NCBI RefSeq assembly: GCF_949987535.1
Contig: NC_080065.1
Coordinates: forward strand, 41,889,239 to 41,953,238
Length of the DNA: 64,000 nucleotides
From: Balaenoptera acutorostrata
Taxonomy: Eukaryota; Chordata; Mammalia; Artiodactyla; Balaenopteridae
Direction of reading: 5' to 3'
Below, one piece after another: positions 1-11,668 of this stretch. Position 1 is the stretch's first letter; every line of letters starts with the position of its first letter. The position numbers and the translations under genes were made by a program. The notes under the pieces were generated by a model that was not told the origin of the DNA, made no database searches, and saw nothing but the letters and a program-made list of their open reading frames with translations.

Positions 1-114
1 GCTAGCTGTTCTAAGCATCAGTTTCCTTATCTCCAAAGTGAGCCCACCCTCGAAGGGTTACAGTGACAATTAGTGATAATAAATGCTTAAGTTTTCCTAC
101 ACTGCTGCTCCCTG

Positions 115-292
115 AGCAGGCATTCTTTACCCATTATCTCATTTAATCCTTACAACTAACATCTGAAATGGATATTATGCCCATTTTACCGAGGAGGTAC
201 CTGATGGACAGAAAGGTTAGGACTTTTCCCCAAAAGTCAAAGCTGGCCAGTGGCAGCAAACCCAGGCTTTATGACTCCAAGTCTAAAGCATT
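115..292 (-). repeat. MIR SINE relic, antisense
   Basis: Matches the reverse complement of the MIR core: ATCTCATTTAATCCTTACAA, a 'CCCATTTTACCGAGGAGG' block, and downstream a segment equivalent to 'AGTGGCAGAGCCAGGATT' (here AGTGGCAGCAAACCCAGGCT). MIRs are tRNA-derived, ancient and shared by all mammals. The copy is diverged and lacks clear ends. Confidence 0.75.
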
Positions 293-300
293 TTGACTTA

Positions 301-930
301 CCTGGGATTTTGACCAGGGAAGCCAGAGCACAAGGAAGCAGAATGAAATTGGCATGGCACTGCTATACGTCTCCTGTCTTCACCATCCCTTCTAAGGTCT
401 GATTGTCCTCATGGGGCCGACGTGTATCAGGACTGTCCCCTTGGTAATGGCCCATGAGTGACCCTTCTCAAGGGTCACTGTAAGCACTAACACAAAAACA
501 AACACAGTGACTTTCTCCCCCAAGTTAATTAAATCAGCAGAGTCCCATTTAAATGCTCTTTACCTGAAGTTCTGTCTTTAAGAACTGACCTTCTCTAAGA
601 TGTGGCCTCACTAGCAACTCAAAGCTCACCTCAAACACGTCTGTTAACAGATGTTAAAGTTACAAAAGCTCTTCTTCTGGCTCCATTCAAACTCACCTGT
701 GCGTGAATGCTGTCTCTCAAGGAGACTTGGAGAGGAACTTTATGTTCGGACACTATCCCATAATAACGATTAGAGGACCACCAGCCCTGCTTTGTCTCAG
801 GCTATTACAATGATTCAAAATGAATTTGGAAGTTCTTGAAAACTCCCAAGTTTTGCATCCTCATAATGCATCCTCACGTTCCACTCACGAGTTTATTTAC
901 CAAACCACACAGTCATCAGGAGAGATGGTT
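301..930. other. Unique non-coding DNA
   Basis: I see no repeat family, no long reading frame with codon structure, and no RNA gene here. Base composition is ordinary AT-rich mammalian intergenic or intronic sequence. Confidence 0.6.
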
Positions 931-944
931 AACCTCTTGCATTT

Positions 945-1236
945 TTTTTAAAAAAATTAATTTATTTATTTATGGCTGTGTTGGGTCTTGGTTTCTGTGC
1001 GAGGGCTTCCTCTAGTTGTGTCAAGCGGGGGCCACTCTTCATCGCGGTGCGCAGGCCTCTTCACTATCACGGCCTCTCTTGCTGCGGAGCACAGGCTCCA
1101 GACGCGCAGGCTCAGTAGTTGTGGCTCACGGGCCTCGTTGCTCCGCGGCATGTGGGATCTTCCTAGACCAGGGCTCGAACCCGTGTCCCCTGCATTAGCA
1201 GGCAGATTCTCAACCACTGCGCCACCAGGGAAGCCC
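945..1236 (-). mobile_element. CHR-type SINE (tRNA-derived), full length, antisense
   Basis: Reverse complement of the cetacean CHR SINE. The tail side is at the left (ATTTATTTATGGCTGTG) and the tRNA-like head at the right (CCACCAGGGAAGCCC). The head keeps the Pol III B-box equivalent GGGTTCGAGCCC (antisense near 1172-1183). A perfect 14-bp target-site duplication, AACCTCTTGCATTT, flanks it at 931-944 and 1237-1250, so both ends are defined. These elements move by L1-supplied reverse transcription. Reading frames on both strands here are artefacts of the SINE. Confidence 0.97.
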
Positions 1237-1250
1237 AACCTCTTGCATTT

Positions 1251-1765
1251 ACCGCCACTGTTGTCAGCTTGCAGCTCATAGCTTTGGTAAGCCAGCCTTT
1301 GGACCAGGCTGGATTACTCTATATAACTGTTTTCCAGCACTGGGTTACTCAGAGTGGTTTTCTCCTCCTCAATTGATAAGTTCGTGTTTACTGAGTATCT
1401 CCTATAAACTCAGCATTAAGGTCATAGAGAAACATAAAATGCCATGATTTGACCTCAAGGACTTTTGAGAGTACCCTAAGGAAGGTCAGGTCAGGTCAGG
1501 GGACAGTTGATTGTTTCCGGCCATCTATTACTGTTTTTTGCTCTATGTAACTAGCTCTTCTTCTATGAGACTGATTTGAGCCAATCAGTCAGAAAATGAT
1601 AATGTTTTTTGTTTGTATTAGAACTTGCAGCCACATAGAATGCTATTAGACTGAGGGAAATTTAAGATATCAATAAAGAATGATTCCGGATTCATTTTCT
1701 GACTTTTCAAACCTTCTCACAGGATAATCTGAATTTTTAAAGGCTCATTATTGAAGCCACAGCTT
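1251..1765. other. Unique non-coding DNA with short AGGTC tandem
   Basis: No gene or repeat family recognised. A short tandem of AGGTC units lies at 1483-1498 and yields three overlapping AGGTCA hexamers, the nuclear-receptor half-site. It may be chance. Confidence 0.5.
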
Positions 1766-1767
1766 AA

Positions 1768-1920
1768 AATAGAAGACCCAGATTCTAGTCTTGGATCCAC
1801 CAGCGAGTGGCTGTGTACTCTTACACGAGTCACTTGACCTCTCCGGATCTCAGATCTTCAGTTTTTATGAAATGATGGGGCTACCATGTGTGAGAAATTA
1901 TGTGCCTATAAGATCTTTTT
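1768..1920 (+). repeat. MIR SINE relic
   Basis: Shows the MIR order 'gattctagtc..gtggctgtgtac..agtcacttgacctctc..ggatctcag..tcagtttt', equivalent to the MIR core 'TAGCTGTGTGACC..TTGGGCAAGTCACTT..CCTCAGTTT'. Strongly diverged. Confidence 0.65.
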
Positions 1921-2196
1921 TCAGCTATAATTATGAGCTCCTGGGGCCACTCTCCACAAAAGGTATTTTAAAATAAAAAGTTGAATTATCATCATGACAG
2001 GTGTGTGGACTTGGCTGCAGGTGCAACCTCTGGTCTTTACTTGAAGTTTCAGGTCTCTGCAGGTAAAGGGGCACCTGTGGGCTCCACAACACACAAGGAC
2101 TGAAAGGTGGGTCCCTCTGACCAAGGATCATCTGGCTCCACCAGCAGCCTGTGAGACACCCCTTAAACTGACAGGCCCCAGACTACACTTAACCAT

Positions 2197-2375
2197 AATC
2201 ACAGCTTAATGAAAAGAGATTGGGAACTAAAGAGTTTTACTCCCTGCTCTGACACTAATTTGAATTATTACTCTAGACAAGCTACTTACACTGTCAATTT
2301 CACATTTTCCCCCTTGGCCAAGAGGGAAGAATAATACTGATTCTAATCATTTCATCAGATTGTTGTGAAGACACC
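2197..2375 (+). repeat. MIR SINE relic
   Basis: MIR core visible as 'ctgacactaatttgaatta..ctctagacaagctactta..cacattttcccc' followed by 'gattgttgtgaaga', the equivalent of MIR GGTTGTTGTGAGGATTAA. Old and diverged. Confidence 0.65.
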
Positions 2376-2519
2376 CCTACACCTCCTGCACTGTACCCAG
2401 ATAGAAAACTACTTTCAACATCTCTGGTACGTGCTGGTCACAGCGCAGTTTGTGATGACAGATCTCATTGGTTCAGAGTATATATGTCACTCACTGGCTT
2501 ACCCACAGGGTGAATCTTA

Positions 2520-3265
2520 AAGGACTACTCTTAGCTTGCCATGTCCCTGCTCAAAAACCTTCTATAGCTCCCACTACTTGACACAGGTAGTCTGAAGGTC
2601 AAGGTCATAGATACTGTTTAGACTCAACATCTGCCTCTCAGCGGTCATCAACTGTGTACGCCAAAGTCTTTTGCACTCTTTTTTCTCCACTCTTTCTTTA
2701 GGCACTTCCATGAGGCTGTGCAATGATCTGACAGATCAGCCTGGGCTTCTGATCCCTTCCTATTGCCGGTCTGTGTCTGTCTTCCACTGAAGGGCAGACC
2801 ACCTCACACCGGTGCAGCTTCTGCTGCCAAGAGTCGTCAGGTCCCTTCTCCAGCCCCCACTCCCATTGCTTCTGCCTCTGCTGCCTCAGGCGCTCACTTC
2901 TTTTTCCTGTTGGGGCCGCAGTCACAATGCTCGAAGTCCTGGGCTGCCATCCAAGGTCAAGAGTCTGACCCCAATCTCCTCCAGGCTTGTTTGCCTACCT
3001 CTCCTCATGGGAACGTTTTGTTCAGGCTAAATTTATTCTTTAACCCAACACATCTTCCCCGCTTAGAATAATCTCTGCCCTTCTTACCTTTCCACACATC
3101 TCAAATGTTGCCATCTTGAAAGGTTGAATCAAAACCTCACCCTCTCCAAGAAGCCTCCGTTATGGCCTTATGGAGATTCAGTAGCCTTGTTTTCTCTCAA
3201 CATCAATAACTTTTATTTTTTGTACTCTGCTTCTGGCACTGCAATACTGTCATAGATGACTTTTA
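2520..3265 (+). repeat. L2 LINE 3' region, fragmentary
   Basis: L2-like blocks in sense order: 'ctgctcaaaaaccttctata' (consensus CTGCTCAAAACCCTTCAATG) near 2549, and 'aagaagcctccgtt' with the 3'-UTR-like 'aataacttttattttttgta' near 3150-3220. Between them the match is patchy. Two overlapping frames at 2763-3071 are not supported as genes. Confidence 0.5.
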
Positions 3266-3738
3266 AAGGCAGAACTTCAGTCTTGCTACAAACTTTGTAA
3301 ATCCTACCATTTAAATAAGTGTTTTGGACTCTTTTTCTTAAAGTCCAGCTGAAATCTGTATTACTTGGGACAAAAGGTTGGGCAGAGTAAAAATACAGAA
3401 TAATTTTATCTTAATTGATAATTTTAAAAATCAGACCTAGAGACGATGAAGTGATGGACTAAATAGAGTCACGATCTATTTCCAAATTGCTGACAACACT
3501 CTTTTCCCAACTACTTCAAAAGATTCTTCAAAACCCTAAGCAAGGAGAGCGGGAAATAAGGCAAAAGCAATAACAGCAGTAAGTGATGGCTGGGCTTCTG
3601 CTGCTTCTTTCAGTGCCTAGGAGACCAACACAGGTATGGATTACTCAACTGCTTCCTTTCAGGGACAAGGCCAGGGATGTATCAAATTATTTGACACATC
3701 CCTCCCCTTGTATCTAGGGGATGCTGTAACTGCCTTGA
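3266..3738. other. Unique non-coding DNA
   Basis: No gene, RNA or repeat recognised. Confidence 0.55.
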
Positions 3739-4091
3739 TGTCTTAGTCCATTTGGGCTGCTATAACAAAAATTTTATAGGTCTTAAACAACAGAGATTTA
3801 TTTCTCACAGTTCTGGAGGCTGCAGAGTTCAAGACCAAGGTGACAGCAGATTGGGTGTTTGGTAAAGGCCACATCCTGGTTCATAGACCGCCATTTTTTC
3901 TCTGTGTGCTCACATGGCAGGAGTCAGGGAGCTCTCTGGAGTCTCTTTTATAAGGGCATTAATCTCATTGGTGAGGACTCTGCCCTTATGACCTAATCAT
4001 CTCCAAAGGGCCCCACCTTCAAATACCATCACATGGGGGATCAGATTTCAACATGAGTTTTGGGAGACACAAACATTCAGTCTTTATCACC
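3739..4091 (-). mobile_element. ERVL-MaLR solo LTR (MLT1 type), antisense
   Basis: Starts with TGTCTTAGTCCATTTGGGCT and continues with 'atttatttctcacagttctg' and 'ggaggctgcagagttcaaga'. It ends with the complement of the MLT1 start (gacacaaacattcag). This is a non-autonomous LTR of an ancient endogenous retrovirus-like family. No internal coding region is attached, so it is a solo LTR. Another LTR-like relic begins at its right edge. Confidence 0.85.
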
Positions 4092-4505
4092 GACCAATGG
4101 AATCCAGCAGAAGTAACACTGTGCCACTTTCCAGGCCGATGATGTAAGAGACTGGCAGCTTCCACTGCCTCTTACATTCACATCTGAGATTGAGCCACCC
4201 TATTTGAAGAAGCCCAAGCAGTCCCACGGAGAGGCCCACAGGAGAGGAGTGAAGACCCCTGGCTGAGAGCCCCAGCAGAGTTCCCAGATGGCAGCCAGCA
4301 CAACTGCCTCCGTGCAGATGAGCCATCACAGAGGTGGAAACTCCAACCCTGGTCAGGCCACTTCCAGCTTATGCTTTGAAGATCAGGGATGAGTGGTCCA
4401 CAGACATATTTTTTATCAAAATGAATACTTGTTGTTTTAAGCCACTAAGCTTTAGGTGGTTTGTTAGGTGGTTATAAACAACCAGAATATAGTTAGAATT
4501 AGTTT
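4092..4505 (+). mobile_element. ERVL-MaLR-like LTR relic
   Basis: The 3' end matches the MaLR LTR terminus: 'tgttgttttaagccactaag' then 'ggtggtttgttag..ggttataaacaacc'. The left part is too diverged to name a subfamily. It lies immediately next to the antisense MLT1 LTR, giving a head-to-head LTR pair. Confidence 0.65.
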
Positions 4506-4912
4506 CTGTCATTCTGGTTGAAAACAGAGTTGGCTGAGTTGACCTGACAAACTTCATAATTATACATTGAGTAGAAAAATCTACCAAAAATGTGGACGTT
4601 CTCACATCTGGATTTTTTTGGCCAAAAGAACAATTAAACAACACAAAAAGCATCAGCTCAAATTCTCAGTGAAAAGATTACAAAATAACACTGCTTTAAT
4701 TTCTCATATATATTCTGCAAGTTGGAAGAAGAATACGAATGCCATTTAAATAATGTCCGGTCTAAATTTTCCACTCTCCTGTAATGACAGAGAATAATAG
4801 CCATTAGAAATAAGGTCTAGGGAGCTCAGTACTTCCTTTGGAGAGGATGTGTGGATGTTAACAGTATTTCTATTTGGGGGGACCTACTAGGCTATGTAAA
4901 GATTTGGTGCCA
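4506..4912. other. Unique non-coding DNA
   Basis: No repeat or coding evidence seen. Two overlapping frames (4369-4653 and 4567-4749) have no recognisable domain and AT-driven composition. Confidence 0.55.
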
Positions 4913-4914
4913 TT

Positions 4915-5160
4915 CTACATTCACCAAATACTTAGTGCACTTTGATTATGTATGAAGCACCGTGCTGAGATTTGGGGGTACAGTGTGGCAGAGAAGATAT
5001 TGTTCCTGCTCTTATGGAACACATAAGGTAGGAGAGAGAAACAGTAAACAAAGAATTATGTATCAAATCACTGTATCACAACAATTTTGTTAAATGCCAT
5101 GGAGGAAAAATACAGAGGGTATAGAGGGCATATTAGCAGAATTGAATCGAACTTGGCAGT
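4915..5160 (-). repeat. L2 LINE 3' end, antisense
   Basis: Carries the reverse complement of the L2 3' end: 'caccaaatacttagtgcac..gtatgaagcaccgtgctgag' and 'tgttcctgctcttatggaac', equivalent to CAACAAATATTTATTGAGC..CTGCCCTCATGGAGC. Confidence 0.75.
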
Positions 5161-6895
5161 AAAAGCATCCTCCCTGGGAAGTGGCATAGGCTGGCATATA
5201 AAGGTGAGTCAGAATTAGCCAGGTGGAAACGGGGTGGGCAGGAGCTCGGGGGTCTGGCCAGAACAGACTGACCAGCGTGGGGAGTGATGGGGCATGAGGC
5301 TGCCCCGGGGGTTTAGTGGTTGGATTGTGTGTCTCTTTTAGCCCAAAATAATAATTTTGAATTGTAATCTAAAAAAAATGACAATCATGACAAGCTTTAA
5401 AAACTGAAATGATTATATTGATTATTTTGTTAAGGATTAATCCCAGGAAAAAAGGTTTTGAAGTTGATGTAAAAAGTGACCCGATACATCTTTAATTTAA
5501 CGAAGGAAGGTTTGGTGGGCGAAGAAGTTGGGGGTGATGTTGATACCTGACTTCTCTACCCAACACGTCTGCCCAGAACTGGCCTTCCCCGTAGCTTGCT
5601 CCCAGGTCCCTCCCATCTATAAAACTCCGAGTGGCTCTGCAGCTGAGGTCACTGAGGACCCCCTGGAGGCAGCAGATGCTGTAGTCCACTGGTTCTTTCT
5701 GGAGGTGGGGGAAGAGCGTGACATGGGTCCAGCAGGAAGAACAGACCGTGAGATGGCTTTCTTCTCCACATGAAGCCAGGCGAGGAGCAGATAACCTTTT
5801 GCCACCAATAAAGAAATAGAACTGATTATTCCGTAGGTGGCATTTTCTTTTTCAGTATCAAACTAATCAAGGTCCTGCTGTGGTGGCAAGAGACACTGAA
5901 TTGCTGAGGTGGCTGCCTTCAGATGAGAAAAAAATTGAGCACCTGAACTTAGTTCCATAAATAACTGACAGTTATTTGCCCTGGGGATGGCGTTGTTCTG
6001 AATATTCCTACCAAATGCTAACTTAGTGATTACACTGTGTCTGTCTAAATGGCCATTGTAATTTCAGGAGAAAAGCTTCTGTTTGACCAGAGCAAAAATG
6101 TATTTTAAGAAGCATAAGTTTATACCTGAAATAGGACTTTTGCCTGAATGTCTCCAAATGCACAAAACCGAAGACAAAAATCTTCTCTATAGTTGTTCAC
6201 CCTTTTTTGTACTTGAATATGCCTAACCTCAAATCTGTTTTGTTGTTGTAAAACCAGTATGTCTATAATTATTCTCAAGTTCATTTTATTCATAATCAAA
6301 TAAGCATTATAATAATAACTACATGTCTAAAACTGTACTAGCAATCCATCCTCTTACATCAGGTAGCATTTTAAGAATTAACTTTGCCATCCAAACCTAC
6401 TTTTCTAATAAAGTCATTTCAGCATCACTTCTATGCCAGGCACATGGGATGCATTTAGGAACTCTTTTTGCATATGGAAAGATGACCTTTAGGTTATAAA
6501 GATTTCTCTTCTAAAGCTATGAAGTATTCTCTCTTCTCGTGGACTTTGGCTTAAATATTTATAAATCTACTATTATCATAAGTGTGTAATCTTTTGTTCA
6601 TCTTTCAGATCTTCCCTAGATGCTTGTTCCCAGATATATTTGAATAATTGAATAACACTTTACTTTTCATGCAAATATTCCAGAATCATAAAGCCAAACC
6701 TTGGATCCTTCAATCTTACTCTTCATTTTAAAGAGACCTTACAATAACAGGGTGATGCCTACACTGTAGCAATTAGAACTGGGGTTCCTGAGAGCGTCCC
6801 CCAATAGCATTCTTTCACCTTTCATATCCAGTTCATTTGGGATTTCCCAGTTGTACTTTGGCTCTCAAATGCTTTATAGAAAAGGCACTTCCCTC
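5161..6895. other. Unique non-coding DNA
   Basis: No transposon, RNA or gene recognised over 1.7 kb. Frames at 5492-5808 overlap on both strands and show no domain, so I do not call them. Confidence 0.5.
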
Positions 6896-6899
6896 TAGC

Positions 6900-7195
6900 C
6901 TCCCTGTCCAATCACATGAAACATTCACTCCAAATCAGTTGACAATGGCTCCTTCCTGCCTTTTGTACTTATTTCAAATCTTGCAGCTCAGTCTTCAAGG
7001 CCCCCATTAACTGGCTCCCATTGCATCCCTGTTCCTCAAAGGATCTCTTCCTTTTTCATCATTTTGGTTTCCCCATTGCATCTGCCCCCTACACACCCAA
7101 CGCATACATATAACCCCAGTTCATTTCAGCTCCGTGACTCTAGTCAAGATATTTCCCTGCAGGCAATTCTCTTTTTCTCCTCATTCCATTATTTT
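6900..7195 (+). repeat. Probable L2 LINE relic
   Basis: Contains 'cttcaaggcccccattaact', similar to the L2 block CTTCAAGGCCCTCCATGATC, in pyrimidine-rich context typical of sense L2. Diverged, with uncertain ends. Confidence 0.4.
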
Positions 7196-7990
7196 AAGTG
7201 TTGAACTTAGGCTCCTGTCTTGCTAAAGGCCCACATCCTATATAAAACCTTATCAGATGTGTTAAACCCATGTAGGTAGTGAAGGAAAACACTGTGCAAG
7301 GAGTTAACAGAGAGAAGCAAGCCAATCCCCATTGCAGACTCAGGAAGAGGCTCAGGATGTTTCATCACACTTGGCTGAAGGTAGAGCCAGGCAGGCGGCA
7401 GAACACAGGGACCTTGTTGGGCAGTTTGCTTGGAGCTCCGTGCGGGTCCCACGCTGTAAAGCCAGGTGATTCTTCCCCCACCCCAGCAGGGTATTTGGGA
7501 TTCTGCAGAAAAATCGAACTAGAGGGGCTCAGTACGAGGGGACACCTGGGACACTGAAGGGAAGGAAGAGACACTATCCTGGAAAGAGGAGAATTAATTG
7601 AAATTCTACAAACTGAAATGAAACTCTTCAGCAACCTTGCACTCTTCAGTTTCAAGAATACTGTGAACCAGGCACATATTCCAGCCAGAGGACTGGAAGA
7701 TTCTTCTCTGGAGAAAACAAATACTCTCAAAGGAAAAAAAAAGATCGAATGCTACTGGCATTTGGAAAATTCCCCTGATGAAATGGTCAGATTTCTACGC
7801 AGTCCCTCTGTGCTGAAGTCTACCAATTGCAAAGTTTTGCCAAAGCACAAGAGATTCTGAATTAGTGTTTTATTAATTTTAGGAAAGTCCCTCCTTGAGA
7901 GACAGGGATGAAAACAAGCACAGAGAGGAAAAGGAATTTGAAGGAAACAGAGGTAATGCTGGGAATATAAGGAAACATCAGAACTCTGAT
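7196..7990. other. Unassigned DNA left of the HAL1-like relic
   Basis: No family is confidently recognised. The right half is A-rich and could be the 5' part of the HAL1-like element that follows. Frames at 7279-7557, 7365-7730 and 7618-7860 lack recognisable domains. Confidence 0.4.
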
Positions 7991-7999
7991 CAGTTTCCT

Positions 8000-8800
8000 T
8001 GGAGACAAAAGAAAGTATTATATCTGTGGAATGATAGAAGACTATTACAAATTAGCAAATAACAGTAAAAAAGAACTTTTGAAAAATAAAAATGATTCCT
8101 CATGTAAACAAATTGAATATAATTTTGGAATATAATATTGAAGATATATTTCAAAAAAGTAAAACTAAAAACATTGAAAATAGAAGAGTCCAAATAAATG
8201 AAAATTTGATCAATATGAGATGGATCAATATGAGATATTCAACTCTCAAATAATAGGAGTTCCAAAATAAAAGAGAATAAGGAAAATTTAATAATGATGA
8301 TGATGATAATAATATCATTATTTCTTATTTGAAAGGCATGAGTTTCCAACTTGAATGAACCCAGCATCATAAGTGAGAAAAGACCCACACCAACTCATGT
8401 TATGGTGACATTTCAGATAATGGGAATAAAAAAAATATTAAAAGCTTTGAAAGAAAATAAAAATATTCCCCACAGAAAGGATAAAGAATCAAAATGATAA
8501 TAGACTTTTCAGCAGCAACACTAGAAGCTAGAATATAATGGGGCAAAGGAATCAAAATTTTGAAAGAAAATGAATTGCAACCTAAAATTCTAAAATCAAC
8601 TAAATTATCAGTCAGGTATAAATTTAAAGAAATAAATTTTAAGATACTTTCTCATGGGTAGCTATTGGAAGAGTTTCTCCAACAAAATAAGGAAATAAAC
8701 CAAAATGAGACAAAAATAGATCTAAGAAACATGGAATAGTGTCTCAGAAGGACAGTTCCAGCAGGCCTTCCAGGCAACCAGACCAAAGTAATGAGAAGGT
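8000..8800 (+). repeat. HAL1-like (half-L1) LINE relic
   Basis: A-rich sequence with HAL1/L1 ORF1-region hallmarks: 'agcagcaacactagaagcta', 'gaattgcaacctaaaattct' and 'ggaagagtttctccaacaaa'. These correspond to HAL1 segments 'CTAGAAGACAATGG', 'GATTTCCAACCTAGAATTCT' and 'CTGGAGGATGTGCTCCACCA'. A 15-bp direct repeat (gatcaatatgagat) lies near 8208-8237. A (GAT)n run sits at 8297-8312. No intact frame. Confidence 0.55.
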
Positions 8801-10000
8801 TATTTAGGAAGATCTTAAATTTAAAGACCAATATGCATCTGGCTATATTTACTTTTAAAGATGAAATGCATACAACTAGAACCAGCTTCTATTTCTATTG
8901 CTTTGTAAACTAGGCTGAGTCTACCCATCGCTGTGAACACATCTATAAATAAAATGTGGCTAATTGCAAACTCTAAACACAAGAAAAAAAACAAACAATA
9001 TAGTTTGGTGATGTTACAAATACAAGTTTCCTCAGTCCAACATAGAGACTGTGTTTGTTTGTTTCCCCTAACAGGTTTGCCTGTGTATCCAGTCCACAAT
9101 TGTAGGCCCATAGTTAATGCTGTGACATGACCCCAGTGGGTCTTTGGCACATACTTACATGGTCTCTCCATTGAAGTCCTGTCTCTGACTCTCTCCTGCT
9201 CCTCCTACTATTAGTGTCCACTGACCTCTCCCTCTGTTAAAATGTGCCCTCTGTAATTCCTCTAGCCCTGGGAAAAGTACCTGGAATGCCAACAATTTAC
9301 CCATCCTTAGGAGCATGTCTTTGACAAGAACCAGACTATTCTCTCCTACTCCCTTCTCCCCAAAGAAGACAGACAAATTCTCCCCCAAATTGGCACCACT
9401 ACTTAAATTTTCATCTAGTTCTTCTAGCTATTATTCTCGAAACCCTTGGGAAAGCAGAGATGTGAGAGTGATTAGAAATCTTGTCAATAGAAATTACATC
9501 AGTTTCTTTTAATCTCTTGATCAGTGAAGAAGCAAACAAATAATGCAAAGCATTGTGGGTTTTCTGTCTCCAAGAGGAGTTAATGTGCACAGATCCGATT
9601 ATCTTAAAAACCAGTGTCTCTTATCTTTAAGTGAGTTTTTCATGTTGATCCATCAGGTGAATTTAGCCAAAGGCTGCACCACCGATTTAATTTCATTTCG
9701 TTATACTGTCAGTTTAGAAGTGTCTTTACTTTTTAAATAAATCAAGGTTAGTATGGTTTTATTTTAGATTTCAATTGGATAGGATTAGTTATACCTGCTT
9801 ATGTACCCAAAAGGTAGGGATTTATAAACTCTTGCCATATGGGGACACATTAAACGGTATCAGGTGCTAGAGCTGTACTTAATTGTCAATTGGTAAATTC
9901 AGTGAAATATTCTTTCTTAGTAGAAGTAAAAAAAATTTGGAAGTTCAACACTATGTGGTTCAATATAATACATGTTAGTATTATTTTGAAGGGTTGCTGC
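8801..10000. other. Unique non-coding DNA
   Basis: No repeat family or gene recognised. Overlapping frames at 8821-9171 (-) and 9155-9388 (-) have no domain and no splice context I can support. Confidence 0.5.
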
Positions 10001-10004
10001 CTTC

Positions 10005-10150
10005 AGTGACTATTGGACTGGAATCAAAAAGCCTTGGTTCGTTATGAATTAATATGTAATATTAAGAAAGCCCCTTAACCTTTCTGGATATCAGTGTTCT
10101 CATCAGCAAATTGAAAGGGCTGAACAAAATTATCTCTAATATCAATTTCT
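10005..10150 (+). repeat. MIR SINE relic
   Basis: MIR-like order: 'ttggactggaatcaaaaagc' (consensus TGGAGTCAGACAG), 'aagaaagccccttaaccttt' and 'ctcatcagcaaattgaaagg' (consensus CTCATCTGTAAAATGGGG). It is bordered on the right by a truncated SINE. Confidence 0.6.
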
Positions 10151-10166
10151 AGAAACATATGATTTT

Positions 10167-10261
10167 TTCCTTTTTTTGTCTGCGTTGGGGCTTCGTTGCC
10201 GCATGCTTCCTTTCTCTAGTTGCAGTGAGTGTGGGCTACTCTTCGTTGCTTTTTTTTTTTT
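10167..10261 (-). mobile_element. 5'-truncated CHR-type SINE, antisense
   Basis: Only the 3' part of a CHR-type SINE is present (antisense 'gtctgcgttggggcttcg..tttctctagttgcagtgagt..gggctactcttcgttg'). It stops abruptly at a run of about 12 T. Imperfect duplications flank it: GAAACATATGATTTT at 10152-10166 and GAACATATAATTTT at 10262-10275. The head and Pol III boxes are missing. The T-run at the truncated end is unusual. Confidence 0.8.
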
Positions 10262-10599
10262 GAACATATAATTTTATAATTACTATTTTTGTGATAGAAA
10301 ATTACCAATAAAAATAAGAGAATACAGGTTGAGAAGTTTTACTTCAAGAGTGAATACAAGTGACTGGCTTCAAATTGATAATGTAGGTAAAAAGGATGTA
10401 TGTGTTTCTTGAACAAATTATTCTAATTCAGAAGGAAATGTGAAATGAAAGTTCCAAATTGTTGTTTTCTTTTTGAGTACATCACAAGTTTTGAATGTTA
10501 TAGTTCTTTATTAATATCATAATATTGGGCTTATATTTACATAGTAATTTAATTTTCCAACTCTCATCCTTTACTTAATAACAAGAGCTATCAGACAGA

Positions 10600-10835
10600 T
10601 GGCTTATTATGAGCTAGGTATTTATTATGAGCATTTTATACACATTTTCTAATTTAATTCTCACAGTATGCATATAAGGTTAGTATTATCATAATAATAC
10701 ATAATAATACAAATGTACTGAGCAGTAAACTAAAGCCTAGTGAGGTAGGATAATTGTTCAAGGTCATAAATTAGCAAATGACAGACTTTTAAATCTGGAT
10801 CCATCAGACTCCAAAGGCATCTCTTAGTCACTGTG
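10600..10835 (-). repeat. MIR SINE relic, antisense
   Basis: Reverse complement MIR core: 'attttctaatttaattctca', then 'caaggtcataaattagcaaatgacag' (consensus CAAGGTCACACAGCTAGTAAGTGGCAGAG), then 'atctggatccatcagact'. Confidence 0.7.
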
Positions 10836-10840
10836 GTACC

Positions 10841-11258
10841 TTGTTTATAATTCTTCATAAATATTTTAGCAAATAAATGTGCTACATTTATTTAATTTTC
10901 TCCAATTTCTAGTCAGTCTTTAAAATGTTGGAAATCACTTTTTTTTTTTGCTGAGCAAGATTCTCACCATTACAAAAAATAAGTGTCATTTACGCATAAA
11001 TGAAAATGTTAACAATAGAGGAGGCTTCTTAGGCTTTATGTAAATCCAAGATCTTGTGAAACAAGCAGAAAATTAACACAAGACTTTCTTGCCAAAGTCA
11101 ATGGCAAGTTAGAGGTGAGCAAGTTTTCATGAGGCAAACTGTTAACTCAATGTAACATCTAGCTCCAAAAGTAATGATGTTATGGCCACTTGACAATTTC
11201 ATTTGTAACTTTCAAGTGAAAAATGTAAAAGCTAAATCTTTCTTTTTATGTAACCCAT
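10841..11258. other. Unique non-coding DNA
   Basis: No gene or repeat family recognised. Confidence 0.5.
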
Positions 11259-11668
11259 GTATTATGGGTTGAATCATGTCCCCCCAAATGGTATGTTGGA
11301 GTCCAAATGCCCAGTACCTCAGATGTGACCTTATTTTGAGACAGGGTCTTTGCAGATGTAATTAAATTAAAATGAGGTTATTAGTGTGGGCCCTAATGCA
11401 AATGACTGGTGTCCTTAAATAAAAAGAGGAAATTTGGTCACAGACACAGATACATAGAGATGGAAGATGATGGGAAGAGACGAAAGGAGAAAATGGTCAT
11501 CTAAAGCCGAAGAGAGAGGCCTGAAACAGATCTTTCCCTCACAAATCTCAGAAGAAACCAACACCTTGAATTTAGAGTTCCAGCCTCCAGAACTGTGAGA
11601 CAAATTTCTGTTTTTAAGTCACCCAGCTTATGGTACTTTGCTACAACAAGCCTAGCAAACTAACACAC
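11259..11668 (+). mobile_element. ERVL-MaLR-type solo LTR
   Basis: Begins TATTATGGGTTGAATCATG and continues 'ccagtacctcagatgtgacc', 'tctttgcagatgtaattaaa' and 'ggtgtccttaaat'. It ends 'gcctccagaactgtgagaca' and 'gcctagcaaactaacaca'. Order and both termini are those of MaLR LTRs. No internal region is attached. Confidence 0.85.
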
